Of a stretch of 64,000 nt of DNA, positions 1 to 8,841 are shown piece by piece (the stretch's first letter is position 1; each line of letters opens with the position of its first letter). The position numbers were made by a program, and so were the translations under genes. The DNA lies in assembly GCF_040518285.1 (NCBI RefSeq), contig NZ_CP155449.1, forward strand, positions 1,116,001-1,180,000. Reading direction: 5' to 3'. The notes below the pieces were generated by a model. It was given only the letters and a program-made list of their open reading frames with translations. It made no database searches and had not been told where the DNA came from. Origin of the DNA: Knoellia sp. S7-12 (GTDB taxonomy: Bacteria; Actinomycetota; Actinomycetes; Actinomycetales; Dermatophilaceae).

Positions 1-1
1 G

Positions 2-1108
2 GTGTCAGCCGTCGACAAGCTGGTCACCTCGGGTCCCACGAGCTACGTGTCCCTGTCATGCACCACGGCCACCGGCCAGGCACGCGCCAGCGCGCTGCCT
101 GTCGTCAACCTCCCGGTCGTGGGAACCGTCGGGTCGCTGTACACCAGGGTCACCACGGCCACCACGTCCACCACTGCGCTGTCCAGAACTGCCGGGGTCA
201 ACCTGCTCGGCGGAGCGGTGGTGGCTGACGCCGTGCAGGCATACTCCACCGCCGGTTCGAAGGCAGGCGTGGGTTCGGGAACGGGCGCCACCACCTTCGT
301 GGGCCTCAAGATCCTGGGCCAGTCCTTCGCCGCCAACGTCGCACCCAACACACAGGTCGCTCTCGACGTCGGCGGCAAGCGGGTAGGCACCGTCACCCTC
401 AACTACCAGAGCAAGGGCACGGTCAACGGCGTCTACCGCTCGTACACCCGTGGCATCGTCATCAGCCTGCTTGCGGGCAACCCCTTCGGCCTTCCCGGGG
501 CCACCACCATCACTGTGGCCGCTGCCCACGCAGGGATCACCACGTCACCTCGGATCGCCACCAACGGTGGATCAGGCTGGGGCATCTACGCCAGAGCACT
601 CAACGGTGCCGCACTCATCGGCCGCCAGCCGAATGTGCCCGTCGCCTGCCATGGCGGCAGCGGTAGTGGGTCGATCGTCAACGTCTCTCGGCTCCCGCTG
701 ATCTCCACCGGGACCACGTACGTCACGACGACGGCTCTCAGCAACACAACCAGGGTGGTGAGCTCCGTGGCCGCTCCGCGGATTCTCTCCGGCCTCATCT
801 CGGCCGATGCGATGGTGGCCGACGTACAGGTGGTCCTCCAGCCGAACGGGACGACCACAGCGGCCGACCGTTCGAAGTTCGTGGGTCTCAAGGTGGCTGG
901 CCTGCCCCTGATCACTGCTTCGGTTGCTCCCAACACCACGGTCAACGTGCCGGGACTTGGCGCAGTGACCTTCCGCAAGACCACGCGAACGGCTACTGGT
1001 CTTGAGGTCGTCATGCTCGAGATCAAGCTGTCGCAGAGCATCGCCGGCCTGCCTACCGGAACCATCGTCCAGGTCGCTGGTGCCAACGCGACCATCCGTG
1101 GTAACTGA
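2..1108 (+). CDS. Secreted two-repeat surface-type protein, 5'-truncated by the window edge
   Basis: Only the C-terminal part (about 368 residues) is visible; the reading frame is open to the window edge, so the GTG at base 2 need not be the start. It contains two diverged copies of a Thr/Val/Ala/Ser-rich module, roughly residues 35-200 and 230-365. Each copy has a segment like [11 protein letters not shown] followed by a [15 protein letters not shown] strand and an APNT turn. This resembles actinobacterial choice-of-anchor P family proteins, which are exported and have no known enzymatic role. No LPXTG or C-terminal membrane segment is visible. It is unrelated to the ribosomal genes that follow. 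The family call rests on recalled resemblance. Confidence 0.7.
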   Translation: MSAVDKLVTSGPTSYVSLSCTTATGQARASALPVVNLPVVGTVGSLYTRVTTATTSTTALSRTAGVNLLGGAVVADAVQAYSTAGSKAGVGSGTGATTFVGLKILGQSFAANVAPNTQVALDVGGKRVGTVTLNYQSKGTVNGVYRSYTRGIVISLLAGNPFGLPGATTITVAAAHAGITTSPRIATNGGSGWGIYARALNGAALIGRQPNVPVACHGGSGSGSIVNVSRLPLISTGTTYVTTTALSNTTRVVSSVAAPRILSGLISADAMVADVQVVLQPNGTTTAADRSKFVGLKVAGLPLITASVAPNTTVNVPGLGAVTFRKTTRTATGLEVVMLEIKLSQSIAGLPTGTIVQVAGANATIRGN

Positions 1109-1124
1109 ACCACTTCGTAGTGCC

Positions 1125-1159
1125 GCAGCGGCCGCATCCCTCAGGGGTGCGGCCGCTGC
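1125..1159 (+). terminator. Hairpin after the truncated surface protein
   Basis: Near-perfect 16-base arms around a 3-base loop, starting 16 bases after the stop codon and rich in GC (GCAGCGGCCGCA / TGCGGCCGCTGC). It is followed by a mixed tract (TTCGTTCG) rather than a T-run, as is common for actinobacterial terminators. Confidence 0.7.
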
Positions 1160-1202
1160 TTCGTTCGAGCCACGTCCGTCGATGGCCGCGGACGTCCGCG
1201 AT

Positions 1203-1231
1203 TTGGTGCGCCCACGGCATACCGGTATCGT
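1203..1231 (+). promoter_or_regulatory. Candidate sigma-A promoter of the str operon
   Basis: TTGGTG at 1203-1208 and TATCGT at 1226-1231 are separated by 17 bases, an ideal spacing for a housekeeping promoter. Transcription from here would give a leader of about 245 bases before rpsL. An octamer CGGCATAC (1215-1222) lies in the spacer. Confidence 0.45.
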
Positions 1232-1484
1232 TGAGCACCGTGTCTGGCTAGGCCCAGACGTTGGTCACGTGCGAGGCGCAGAAGCGTCACCAGAACGTGG
1301 CCGCCCACCTCTCGCCGGGCAACCCACACCACGACCACATCGCTGCACTGCGCTGCGGGCTGGAACGGGGAGTGCAGGGGAGAGAACCCGGTGCGACACA
1401 CCCGACTGCGGGGGTCGAGCGCCGGACATACCAAGGAGTTGCGGCATCCGCCGTGACATCGACCAGACAGACAAAGGATCCAGG
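1232..1484 (+). promoter_or_regulatory. Leader of rpsL-rpsG-fusA with motif shared with the S10 leader
   Basis: Long untranslated stretch with no convincing gene. It has a small hairpin GTCTGG/CCAGAC near 1240-1256. At 1393-1417 it carries a 25-base motif, GCGACACACCCGAC followed by TGCGGGGGTCG, that matches 22 of 25 bases in the leader of rpsJ at 7776-7800. The motif can fold with CGAC pairing to GTCG. Position and sharing suggest a common control element for ribosomal operons; this is inference. Confidence 0.5.
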
Positions 1485-1859
1485 TTGCCTACCATCAACC
1501 AGCTGGTGCGCAAGGGCCGGCAGGACAAGGTCACGAAGACGACCACTCCTGCCCTCAAGGGCTCTCCGCAGCGCCGCGGCGTGTGCACGCGTGTGTACAC
1601 CACCACCCCGAAGAAGCCGAACTCCGCCCTCCGCAAGGTCGCGCGCGTCAAGCTGACCTCCGGCATCGAGGTCACCGCCTACATCCCCGGTGAGGGTCAC
1701 AACCTCCAGGAGCACTCGATCGTGCTCGTCCGCGGTGGTCGTGTGAAGGACCTTCCCGGCGTTCGCTACAAGATCATCCGCGGCTCGCTCGACACCCAGG
1801 GTGTCAAGGGCCGCAAGCAGGCACGCAGCCGTTACGGCGCCAAGAAGGAGAAGAAGTAA
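1485..1859 (+). CDS. rpsL: 30S ribosomal protein S12
   Basis: Decoding-centre protein of the small subunit, 124 aa, the usual length. The start is a TTG at 1485 preceded by AAAGGA six bases upstream; translation gives the conserved N-terminus [12 protein letters not shown]. The streptomycin-determining loops are wild type: [10 protein letters not shown] around residue 43 and [13 protein letters not shown] around residue 88. Longer in-frame upstream sequence (from 1002) is the 3' end and terminator of the preceding gene and is not coding. It is first gene of the str operon; its TAA overlaps the rpsG ATG by one base, suggesting translational coupling. Confidence 0.98.
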   Translation: MPTINQLVRKGRQDKVTKTTTPALKGSPQRRGVCTRVYTTTPKKPNSALRKVARVKLTSGIEVTAYIPGEGHNLQEHSIVLVRGGRVKDLPGVRYKIIRGSLDTQGVKGRKQARSRYGAKKEKK

Positions 1860-2329
1860 TGCCCCGTAAAGGCCCCGCACCGAAGCGCCCGCTCCTCATC
1901 GACCCGGTCTACCAGTCCCCGCTGGTGACCCAGCTGGTCAACAAGATCCTGCTCGATGGCAAGAAGTCCATCGCTGAGACGATCGTCTACGGCGCCCTCG
2001 AGGGTGCCCGCGAGAAGTCCGGCACGGACCCCGTGCTGCTGCTCAAGCGCGCACTCGACAACATCAAGCCGACCCTCGAGGTCAAGTCCCGCCGCGTCGG
2101 CGGTGCGACCTACCAGGTCCCGATCGAGGTCAAGCCCAACCGCGCCGTGACCCTGTCGCTGCGTTGGCTCGTCGGCTACTCGCGTCAGCGTCGTGAGAAG
2201 ACGATGACCGAGCGCCTCATGAACGAGATCCTCGACGCCTCCAACGGCCTCGGCGCTGCAGTCAAGCGCCGCGAGGACACGCACAAGATGGCCGAGTCCA
2301 ACCGGGCCTTCGCGCACTACCGCTGGTGA
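1859..2329 (+). CDS. rpsG: 30S ribosomal protein S7
   Basis: 156 aa, full length. Primary 16S rRNA-binding protein that nucleates the small-subunit head. Diagnostic segments are [10 protein letters not shown] at the N-terminus, [12 protein letters not shown] in the middle and the C-terminal [17 protein letters not shown] overlaps the rpsL stop (TAATG). In other bacteria S7 represses translation of its own operon; the tight overlap with rpsL fits coupled translation, though no S7-target structure can be proven here. It is separated from fusA by a 132-base gap containing a hairpin. Confidence 0.98.
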   Translation: MPRKGPAPKRPLLIDPVYQSPLVTQLVNKILLDGKKSIAETIVYGALEGAREKSGTDPVLLLKRALDNIKPTLEVKSRRVGGATYQVPIEVKPNRAVTLSLRWLVGYSRQRREKTMTERLMNEILDASNGLGAAVKRREDTHKMAESNRAFAHYRW

Positions 2330-2331
2330 TC

Positions 2332-2378
2332 TTCCCGGTATGCCGGGAACGCGCCTTGCGCTCCCGGCATACCGGAAC
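2332..2378. repeat. Intergenic hairpin with inverted GTATGCCG pair (rpsG-fusA)
   Basis: Inverted octamers GTATGCCG (2338-2345) and CGGCATAC (2365-2372) form the stem, extended outward by TTCC/GGAA and inward by GGGA/TCCC. It lies 3 bases after the rpsG stop. It may act as an attenuator or terminator that lowers readthrough into fusA. Confidence 0.75.
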
Positions 2379-2461
2379 CCGCAGTTCCGTTGGAACTGCC
2401 ACGGCACGACCGCACGACACAGCACGCAGAACTTCCGCAACGAGCGAGATGAGATAACCGA

Positions 2462-4579
2462 GTGGCACTCGACGTCCTGACGGACCTGACCAAGGTCCGC
2501 AACATCGGCATCATGGCCCACATCGATGCCGGCAAGACCACGGTGACGGAGCGCATCCTCTTCTACACCGGCGTCAAGCACAAGATCGGTGAGACGCACG
2601 ATGGCGCGTCCACGACCGACTGGATGGAGCAGGAGAAGGAACGCGGCATCACGATCACGTCTGCCGCCGTGACCTCCTTCTGGGGTGCGAACCAGGTCAA
2701 CATCATCGACACCCCCGGCCACGTCGACTTCACGGTCGAGGTCGAGCGTTCGCTGCGAGTCCTCGACGGCGCAGTCGCTGTCTTCGACGGCAAGGAAGGC
2801 GTCGAGCCCCAGTCCGAGACCGTGTGGCGTCAGGCCGACAAGTACAACGTTCCCCGCATCTGCTTCGTCAACAAGATGGACAAGCTTGGCGCGGACTTCT
2901 ACTTCACCGTCGACACCATCAAGGACCGCCTCGGTGCGGAGCCCCTCGTCATCCAGCTGCCCATCGGCGCCGAGAACGACTTCCTGGGTGTCGTCGACCT
3001 CGTCGAGATGCGTGCGCTCGTGTGGCCCGGTGACTCCAAGGGTGACGTCACCATGGGTGCTACGTACGAAGTCCAGGAAATCCCCGCGAACCTGCAGGCC
3101 AAGGCTGACGAGTACCGCCACCACCTCATCGAGCGCGTCGCCGAGTCCGACGACGTCCTCATGGAGAAGTACCTCGGTGGCGAGGACCTCACGGTTGCCG
3201 AGATCAAGGCCGCCATCCGCACCCTCACCGTGCGTTCCGAGCTCTACCCGATTCTCTGTGGTTCGGCGTTCAAGAACCGCGGCGTTCAGCCGATGCTCGA
3301 CGCGGTCGTCGACTACCTTCCGTCCCCGATCGATGTCCCCCCGATGATCGGCCACAAGCCGAACCACGAGGAGATCGAGCTGACGCGCAAGCCCGACACC
3401 ACCGAGCCGTTCTCGGCGCTGGCCTTCAAGGTCGCCACGCACCCGTTCTTCGGCACGCTGACGTTCATCCGGGTCTACTCGGGTCACATCACCGCGGGCA
3501 CCGCGGTCGTCAACACGACCAAGGGTAAGAAGGAGCGCATCGGGAAGCTGTTCCAGATGCACGCCAACAAGGAGAACCCGGTCGATGACGCCCTGGCGGG
3601 CCACATCTACGCCGCGATCGGCCTGAAGGACACCACGACGGGCGACACCCTGAGTGACCCGGACCAGCAGATCGTGCTCGAGTCGATGTCCTTCCCCGAC
3701 CCGGTCATCCAGGTCGCGATCGAGCCCAAGACCAAGAGTGACCAGGAGAAGCTCTCCACGGCCATTCAGAAGCTCTCGGCCGAGGACCCGACGTTCCAGG
3801 TCCACCTCGACGAGGACACGGGCCAGACGATCATCGCCGGTATGGGCGAGCTCCACCTCGACATCCTCGTCGACCGCATGAAGCGCGAGTTCAACGTCGA
3901 GGCCAACGTCGGCAAGCCGCAGGTCGCCTACCGCGAGACCATCAAGGGCACGGTCGAGAAGCACGACTACACCCACAAGAAGCAGACGGGTGGTTCGGGT
4001 CAGTTCGCCAAGATCCAGATCCGTCTCGAGCCCTTGGACACGACGGAAGCTGGTGAGCTCTACGAGTTCGCCAACAAGGTCACCGGTGGTCGCATCCCGC
4101 GCGAATACATCCCGTCGGTCGACGCCGGCATCCAGGACGCCATGCAGTACGGCGTTCTCGCGGGCTACCCGCTCGTCGGGATCAAGGCATCGCTGCTCGA
4201 TGGTGCCTACCACGACGTCGACTCCTCGGAGATGGCGTTCAAGATCGCTGGGTCGATGGCGCTCAAGGAGGCCGTCCGCAAGGCCGACCCCGTGATCCTC
4301 GAACCGATGATGGCTGTCGAGGTGCGCACGCCCGAGGAATACATGGGCGACGTCATCGGCGACATCAACTCGCGCCGTGGCCACATCCAGGCCATGGAAG
4401 ACATCAGCGGCGCCAAGGTCGTCAAGGGCCTTGTCCCGCTGTCCGAGATGTTCGGTTATGTCGGAGACCTTCGGTCGAAGACGCAGGGCCGGGCGAACTA
4501 CTCCATGGAGTTCGACTCCTATGCAGAGGTTCCCAAGTCCGTCGCCGAAGAGATCATCGCCAAGACCCGAGGCGAGTGA
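2462..4579 (+). CDS. fusA: Translation elongation factor G
   Basis: 705 aa, standard EF-G length. Ribosomal translocase that hydrolyses GTP to move tRNA-mRNA after peptide bond formation. The G domain shows the P-loop AHIDAGKTT (residues 19-27), switch [10 protein letters not shown] (about 83-90) and NKMD (about 137-140). The domain order II, III, IV and V follows, with the domain IV segment [16 protein letters not shown] and a C-terminal EF-G_C region. The start is GTG at 2462, giving [22 protein letters not shown]. It lies downstream of rpsG in the str operon, with tuf 162 bases beyond. Nothing unusual in motifs. Confidence 0.98.
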   Translation: MALDVLTDLTKVRNIGIMAHIDAGKTTVTERILFYTGVKHKIGETHDGASTTDWMEQEKERGITITSAAVTSFWGANQVNIIDTPGHVDFTVEVERSLRVLDGAVAVFDGKEGVEPQSETVWRQADKYNVPRICFVNKMDKLGADFYFTVDTIKDRLGAEPLVIQLPIGAENDFLGVVDLVEMRALVWPGDSKGDVTMGATYEVQEIPANLQAKADEYRHHLIERVAESDDVLMEKYLGGEDLTVAEIKAAIRTLTVRSELYPILCGSAFKNRGVQPMLDAVVDYLPSPIDVPPMIGHKPNHEEIELTRKPDTTEPFSALAFKVATHPFFGTLTFIRVYSGHITAGTAVVNTTKGKKERIGKLFQMHANKENPVDDALAGHIYAAIGLKDTTTGDTLSDPDQQIVLESMSFPDPVIQVAIEPKTKSDQEKLSTAIQKLSAEDPTFQVHLDEDTGQTIIAGMGELHLDILVDRMKREFNVEANVGKPQVAYRETIKGTVEKHDYTHKKQTGGSGQFAKIQIRLEPLDTTEAGELYEFANKVTGGRIPREYIPSVDAGIQDAMQYGVLAGYPLVGIKASLLDGAYHDVDSSEMAFKIAGSMALKEAVRKADPVILEPMMAVEVRTPEEYMGDVIGDINSRRGHIQAMEDISGAKVVKGLVPLSEMFGYVGDLRSKTQGRANYSMEFDSYAEVPKSVAEEIIAKTRGE

Positions 4580-4741
4580 CCGCTAGACTGGTCGCTGGTC
4601 CGGATCTGGGCGCCCTGTCGACACTGCATACAGCGTCGACAGCGTTTCAGAACAACCACATGCACAATCCCAAGAACGACGCCACGTCCTGCACGGCCGT
4701 GAAGCGTTTCACCAAAGAAGAGTCCTGAGGAGGACAACAAA
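4580..4741 (+). promoter_or_regulatory. fusA-tuf intergenic region, candidate separate tuf promoter
   Basis: A TAGACT hexamer at 4584-4589, just after the fusA stop, is a plausible -10 element, without a clear -35. A 7-base inverted repeat TGTCGAC (4616-4622) / GTCGACA (4635-4641) follows in the would-be leader. The region ends in a strong ribosome binding site GAGGAGG before the tuf GTG. A tuf-specific promoter at this spot is known in other actinobacteria; here it is inferred. Confidence 0.4.
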
Positions 4742-5938
4742 GTGGCGAAGGCAAAGTTCGAGCGGACCAAGCCGCACGTCAACATCGGCACCATTGGTCA
4801 CATTGACCACGGTAAGACGACGCTGACGGCTGCGATCTCCAAGGTCCTGCACGACAAGTACCCGGACCTGAACCCGCAGTTCGCGTTCGATGACATCGAC
4901 AAGGCACCCGAAGAGAAGCAGCGCGGTATCACCATCTCCATCGCGCACATCGAGTACCAGACCGAGAAGCGTCACTATGCGCACGTTGACTGCCCCGGTC
5001 ACGCGGACTACGTCAAGAACATGATCACCGGTGCGGCCCAGATGGACGGTGCGATCCTCGTGGTTGCAGCGACCGACGGCCCGATGCCGCAGACGAAGGA
5101 GCACATCATCCTGGCTCGCCAGGTTGGTGTCCCCTACATCGTCGTGGCGCTGAACAAGGCCGACATGGTCGACGACGAGGAGATCCTCGAGCTCGTCGAG
5201 ATGGAGGTTCGTGAGCTGCTTTCCGCTTACGAGTTCCCCGGCGACGACGTTCCCGTGGTCAAGGTCTCGGCGCTCAAGGCGCTCGAGGGCGACGCCGAGT
5301 GGGGCGCGACCGTCATGGAGCTCATGGACGCGGTCGACGAGTCGGTCCCCGAGCCCGAGCGTGACGTCGACAAGCCGTTCCTCATGCCCGTCGAGGACGT
5401 CTTCACGATCACCGGTCGTGGCACCGTCGTCACCGGTCGTATCGAGCGCGGCATCCTGAACGTCAACGAGGACGTCGAGATCGTCGGCATCCACGAGGGT
5501 CCCGCGGCCAAGACCACGGTCACCGGCATCGAGATGTTCCGCAAGCTCCTCGACGAGGGTCGTGCGGGCGAGAACGTCGGCCTGCTCATCCGTGGCATCA
5601 AGCGCGAGGACGTCGAGCGCGGCCAGGTCATCTGCAAGCCGGGCTCGATCACGCCTCACAAGAACTTCGAGGCCAACGTTGTCATCCTCTCCAAGGATGA
5701 GGGCGGCCGTCACACGCCGTTCTACGACAACTACCGCCCGCAGTTCTACTTCCGCACCACGGACGTCACCGGCGTCGTCAAGCTGCCTGAGGGCACCGAG
5801 ATGGTCATGCCCGGCGACAACACCGAGATGTCGGTCGAGCTCATCCAGCCGATCGCCATGGAAGAGGGCCTCAAGTTCGCCATCCGTGAGGGTGGCCGGA
5901 CCGTCGGCGCCGGTCGCGTCACCAAGATCACTGCGTGA
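4742..5938 (+). CDS. tuf: Translation elongation factor Tu
   Basis: 398 aa, full length. Delivers aminoacyl-tRNA to the ribosomal A site as a GTP complex. G motifs are GHIDHGKTT (residues 19-27), DCPGHADY (about 83-90) and NKAD (about 138-141). The beta-barrel domains II and III follow, including the conserved PGHTEF-equivalent region and a [14 protein letters not shown]-terminus. GTG start with a strong SD GAGGAGG. Last gene of the str cluster; a clean terminator follows 36 bases after the stop. Confidence 0.98.
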   Translation: MAKAKFERTKPHVNIGTIGHIDHGKTTLTAAISKVLHDKYPDLNPQFAFDDIDKAPEEKQRGITISIAHIEYQTEKRHYAHVDCPGHADYVKNMITGAAQMDGAILVVAATDGPMPQTKEHIILARQVGVPYIVVALNKADMVDDEEILELVEMEVRELLSAYEFPGDDVPVVKVSALKALEGDAEWGATVMELMDAVDESVPEPERDVDKPFLMPVEDVFTITGRGTVVTGRIERGILNVNEDVEIVGIHEGPAAKTTVTGIEMFRKLLDEGRAGENVGLLIRGIKREDVERGQVICKPGSITPHKNFEANVVILSKDEGGRHTPFYDNYRPQFYFRTTDVTGVVKLPEGTEMVMPGDNTEMSVELIQPIAMEEGLKFAIREGGRTVGAGRVTKITA

Positions 5939-5973
5939 TCTGAGCGACCGACTGCGTCACTGACGCACTCGAG

Positions 5974-6009
5974 AAAGGCCCCACACCTCGTCAGAGGTGT
6001 GGGGCCCTT
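5974..6009 (+). terminator. Terminator of the str/tuf operon
   Basis: Perfect 12-base stem GGCCCCACACCT / AGGTGTGGGGCC with a 6-base loop, flanked by AAA on the left and CTT on the right. Classic intrinsic terminator geometry. Confidence 0.85.
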
Positions 6010-6071
6010 CCGTATACCTCGGGGTTGGCCTCTCGGATATTCACGCGCCCTCTGCGCGCTGGCGCGCTTGA

Positions 6072-6704
6072 ATGATGCGTATGCCGCGCACCTGGTCCGA
6101 TCTCGACACCCTGCCTCCCGCGGCAGGGGAGTGGTTGCTGCCTCGACTGGGCGCGTTCGGCACGGTGGGCGGGCTCGTCGCGCAAGACTTCGCCGCGTAT
6201 GCCGTGGTGCCGCACGCTTCCGACGATCCGAGCGATCAGCCGGGGGAGATCCTCGACTCAAGCCTGGCCTCCGCGCTGCGGGGTTGCCTCGCTCCTGATC
6301 CGGGCGGCTGCGTCGCAGCGCTCTGGGACGGCTACGGCTACTTCGCCAGCGGCACGGTGATCCACCTGGACACCGGTGAGCAGCACTCTGTGGTGCCGCC
6401 CCTGCGCGCCGAGGTCATGGCCGCGCCCAGCCTGAACCTGCCCGGGCGCAGTTACACGTTGTTTGACGCCCAGCTGGACGACCTCGACGACCTGGCCGTT
6501 GGAAACGGTTCGATGTGGAGCCAGTCGCCGAACCTGTTCTGGCCGCGTTCTCATGCGTGGCTCGTGGGCGGAGACACCGACATTGCCGCGACCTTCATCG
6601 CCGGATCGGTCACCCTCGTTGACCGAGTCCTCGCTGTGGTGTCAGGAACGGCACCGGTCGTCGCGACGGACGGCCTGTCGCCCTGGGCGGAGCGAGTCGG
6701 CTAA
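6072..6704 (+). CDS. Hypothetical actinobacterial protein
   Basis: 210 aa, no signal peptide or membrane segment. I do not recognise a catalytic family. The C-terminal half contains SQSPNLFWPRSHAWLVGGD followed by a short hydrophobic IAATFIAGS stretch. I recall a motif of this sort (P-x-LWWP...W-x-V-x-x-D) from conserved hypothetical proteins of actinobacteria, so this is probably a conserved cytoplasmic protein of unknown role. Three ATG codons cluster at 6072, 6075 and 6081 and no strong SD separates them; I took the first. Two GTATGCCG octamers fall inside it (6079, 6197). It stands alone between the tuf terminator and a secreted protein. Confidence 0.6.
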   Translation: MMRMPRTWSDLDTLPPAAGEWLLPRLGAFGTVGGLVAQDFAAYAVVPHASDDPSDQPGEILDSSLASALRGCLAPDPGGCVAALWDGYGYFASGTVIHLDTGEQHSVVPPLRAEVMAAPSLNLPGRSYTLFDAQLDDLDDLAVGNGSMWSQSPNLFWPRSHAWLVGGDTDIAATFIAGSVTLVDRVLAVVSGTAPVVATDGLSPWAERVG

Positions 6705-6832
6705 CAGCAGGGGTGAGTTGCCGACTGACAGGTTCGTGACAGGTCCGGCATACCTCTGGTCCAGTTCCGACGGCCACGGTGGTGACACGACGGTCGACCA
6801 GTCCAGGTAGGCCGCGACGAGAGGAACCCTCC

Positions 6833-7414
6833 ATGCCCAAGTTCACCAAGACGGCCGCCCTCGCCGGTGTGGCCGGAGCAGCAGCAATAGCGACGGTCGG
6901 CCTCGGCGCCAGTCAGGCGCTGGCCGAGACCACCCCCACGCCCAGCGCATCATCATCGACGCAGGCAGGTGAGGCGCCCTCGACGGATGCCCCGGCCGGG
7001 CGCGGCGGCGAACGAGGGGGCCCTGGGCACAAGGGCGGCTTCAGGGGCGCCGACGCCAGCGCGCTCGCCGAGGCGCTCGGTCTCGACGAGGCCAAGGTCC
7101 AGGCCGCCATCGAGAAGGTGCGTGAGGCCAACAAGCCGACGGAGAAGCCGGCCGAGGGCACGAAGCCGACTGACGCAGAGCGCGAAGCCAGGCGGACGGC
7201 ATACGTCGCGGCATTGGCCAAAGAACTCGGTGTCACGCAGGACAAGGTGACGGCGGCCCTGACGAAGGCTCGAGATGCCCATCAGGCAGAGCGGCGCACA
7301 GCGCTCACGGAGAAGATCGATGCGGCAGTCAAGGCGGGGACGCTGACCGCGGCCGACAAGGCGTCCGTCCTCAAGGCTCTCGACGCTGGCGTCCTGGGCG
7401 GCGGACCTCGCTGA
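6833..7414 (+). CDS. Secreted helical-repeat protein of unknown function
   Basis: 193 aa. The start is ATG 6833 because GAGGAA lies six bases upstream and the N-terminus is then a classical signal peptide (MPKFTKTAALAGVAGAAAIA...) with predicted cleavage after ASQALA. A Thr/Ser/Pro linker and a Gly/Arg/His patch (about residues 35-70) follow. Two copies of a helical unit come next: ALAEALGLDEAKVQAAIEKV and ALAKELGVTQDKVTAALTKA, about 55 residues apart. A final AVKAGTLTAADKASVLKAL helix ends the chain. The unit resembles small helix-turn-helix repeats found in other secreted actinobacterial proteins. Function unknown; monocistronic. Confidence 0.75.
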   Translation: MPKFTKTAALAGVAGAAAIATVGLGASQALAETTPTPSASSSTQAGEAPSTDAPAGRGGERGGPGHKGGFRGADASALAEALGLDEAKVQAAIEKVREANKPTEKPAEGTKPTDAEREARRTAYVAALAKELGVTQDKVTAALTKARDAHQAERRTALTEKIDAAVKAGTLTAADKASVLKALDAGVLGGGPR

Positions 7415-7451
7415 CCCGCGCCTGACCCGAGATCCTCACGGGTGTCGAGCC

Positions 7452-7485
7452 GAAGCCCTCGCGGGACAACGACCGCGAGGGTTTC
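7452..7485 (+). terminator. Terminator after the secreted repeat protein
   Basis: Stem CCCTCGCGG / CCGCGAGGG around an 8-base loop, with GAAG on the left partly pairing to TTTC on the right. Lies about 40 bases after the stop. Confidence 0.75.
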
Positions 7486-7860
7486 CGCGTTGTGGGCCTG
7501 CGTGAGTCGACGCGCCACAAGCACGGGTATGCCGTCCGCCCCGGACTCGATTTGGTAGGTCGCCCTCGGCTCTGGCACTATTGTCCAGTTGCTTGGTGTG
7601 GGACGCACCCCTCGACCACTCGTCGGGTTTCGGACCACCACTGCACGTGAGAACACATCGAACCGGTCAAGCCGGGGCGACACACGGCAGGCAGAGCGGC
7701 TCCGGTCCACCGGAGTTCCGATTCATCCGATGGTGTCACGCAGGAATGCGTATGCCATCGGGCCGCGGAGCGGGCGCGACACGCCCGACCTCGGGGGTCG
7801 GACCCAAGGATCGACCTAAGACAGAAGTAAGAAGACGGCGAGAGAGAGACGGAAGCCAAG
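7486..7860 (+). promoter_or_regulatory. Long leader/promoter region of the S10 operon
   Basis: About 375 bases without a supported gene. A TATTGT hexamer at 7579-7584 could be a -10 element, but no well-spaced -35 is seen. A perfect CTCCGGT/ACCGGAG inverted repeat occupies 7700-7715. The motif GCGACACGCCCGAC...CGGGGGTCG at 7776-7800 matches the rpsL leader motif (1393-1417) at 22 of 25 bases and ends about 60 bases before rpsJ. A purine-rich stretch with GAGAGAGA precedes the rpsJ ATG. One octamer GTATGCCG at 7527. Likely holds the promoter and a translational control structure; unproven. Confidence 0.5.
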
Positions 7861-8169
7861 ATGGCGGGACAGAAGATCCGCATCCGCTTGAAGTCGTATG
7901 ACCACGAGGTCATCGACAACTCGGCGCGGAAGATCGTCGACACGGTGACCCGTGCCGGTGCAACGGTGGTCGGCCCTGTGCCGCTGCCCACGGAAAAGAA
8001 CGTTTTCGTGGTCATCCGTTCGCCGCACAAATACAAGGACAGCCGCGAGCACTTCGAGATGCGCACCCACAAGCGCCTCATTGACATCATCGACCCGACG
8101 CCCAAGGCCGTCGACTCGCTGATGCGTCTCGACCTGCCGGCTGACGTCAACATCGAGATCAAGCTCTGA
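7861..8169 (+). CDS. rpsJ: 30S ribosomal protein S10
   Basis: 102 aa, full length. Small-subunit head protein, also a partner of NusB in antitermination in other bacteria. [19 protein letters not shown] at the start and [23 protein letters not shown] near the C-terminus are diagnostic. First gene of the S10 operon; rplC starts 10 bases after its stop. Confidence 0.98.
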   Translation: MAGQKIRIRLKSYDHEVIDNSARKIVDTVTRAGATVVGPVPLPTEKNVFVVIRSPHKYKDSREHFEMRTHKRLIDIIDPTPKAVDSLMRLDLPADVNIEIKL

Positions 8170-8179
8170 GGCTGACGAG

Positions 8180-8836
8180 ATGACTGATATTGCAACCAAG
8201 ACCGTGAAGGGTGTGCTGGGCAAGAAGCTCGGCATGACCCAGGTGTGGGACGCCGACAACCGGCTCATCCCCGTCACCGTCATCGAGGCGGGCCCCTGTG
8301 TTGTCACCCAGGTGCGCGACGCCAAGAACGACGGCTACGCCGCGGTGCAGATCGCGTTCGGCGCGATCGACCCGCGCAAGGTGACCAAGCCGCTCACCGG
8401 CCACTTCGAGAAGGCCGGCGTCACGCCGCGCCGCCACCTCGTCGAGCTCCGCACTGCGGACGCCGCCGAGTATTCGCTGGGCCAGGAGCTCACCGCCGAG
8501 ACGTTCGAGGCCGGTCAGGCCGTCGACATCTCGGCCACGACCAAGGGCAAGGGCTTCGCCGGTGTCATGAAGCGTCACGGCTTCCACGGCGTCTCGTCCT
8601 CCCACGGTTCGCACAAGAACCACCGCAAGCCGGGCTCGATCGGTGGCTGCGCCACCCCGGGTCGTGTCTTCAAGGGCATGCGCATGGCCGGCCGCATGGG
8701 TGGCGTGCGTCAGACCACCCAGAACCTCACGATCCACGCTGTCGACGCGGACAAGGGGCTGCTGCTCGTCAAGGGCGCCGTCCCCGGTCCCCGCGGTGCG
8801 GTCGTGCTCGTCCGCAACGCCGTGAAGGGAGCGTGA
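8180..8836 (+). CDS. rplC: 50S ribosomal protein L3
   Basis: 218 aa, normal length. Early-assembly large-subunit protein whose extended loop reaches the peptidyl-transferase centre. Conserved [16 protein letters not shown]-terminus and central [26 protein letters not shown] loop are present. The stop TGA (8834-8836) overlaps a possible GTG start of rplD. Confidence 0.98.
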   Translation: MTDIATKTVKGVLGKKLGMTQVWDADNRLIPVTVIEAGPCVVTQVRDAKNDGYAAVQIAFGAIDPRKVTKPLTGHFEKAGVTPRRHLVELRTADAAEYSLGQELTAETFEAGQAVDISATTKGKGFAGVMKRHGFHGVSSSHGSHKNHRKPGSIGGCATPGRVFKGMRMAGRMGGVRQTTQNLTIHAVDADKGLLLVKGAVPGPRGAVVLVRNAVKGA

Positions 8837-8841
8837 CCACC

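Noticed and set aside
1002..1484. Upstream extension of rpsL
   Set aside because: The frame stays open into the preceding gene and through its terminator, but S12 is complete at 124 aa from the TTG with a good SD.
1832..4384. 850-residue open frame on the - strand opposite rpsG and fusA
   Set aside because: It mirrors high-GC third positions of fusA; composition is Asp/Val/Leu/Arg-rich with no family motif, and rpsG and fusA are certain. The same applies to the long antisense frames opposite tuf, mutA, mutB, secY and the amylase.
8245..8841. N-terminal extension of rplD reaching back through rplC
   Set aside because: The frame is open but overlaps the certain rplC gene completely and gives non-L4 sequence; the true start is at 8833 or 8842.
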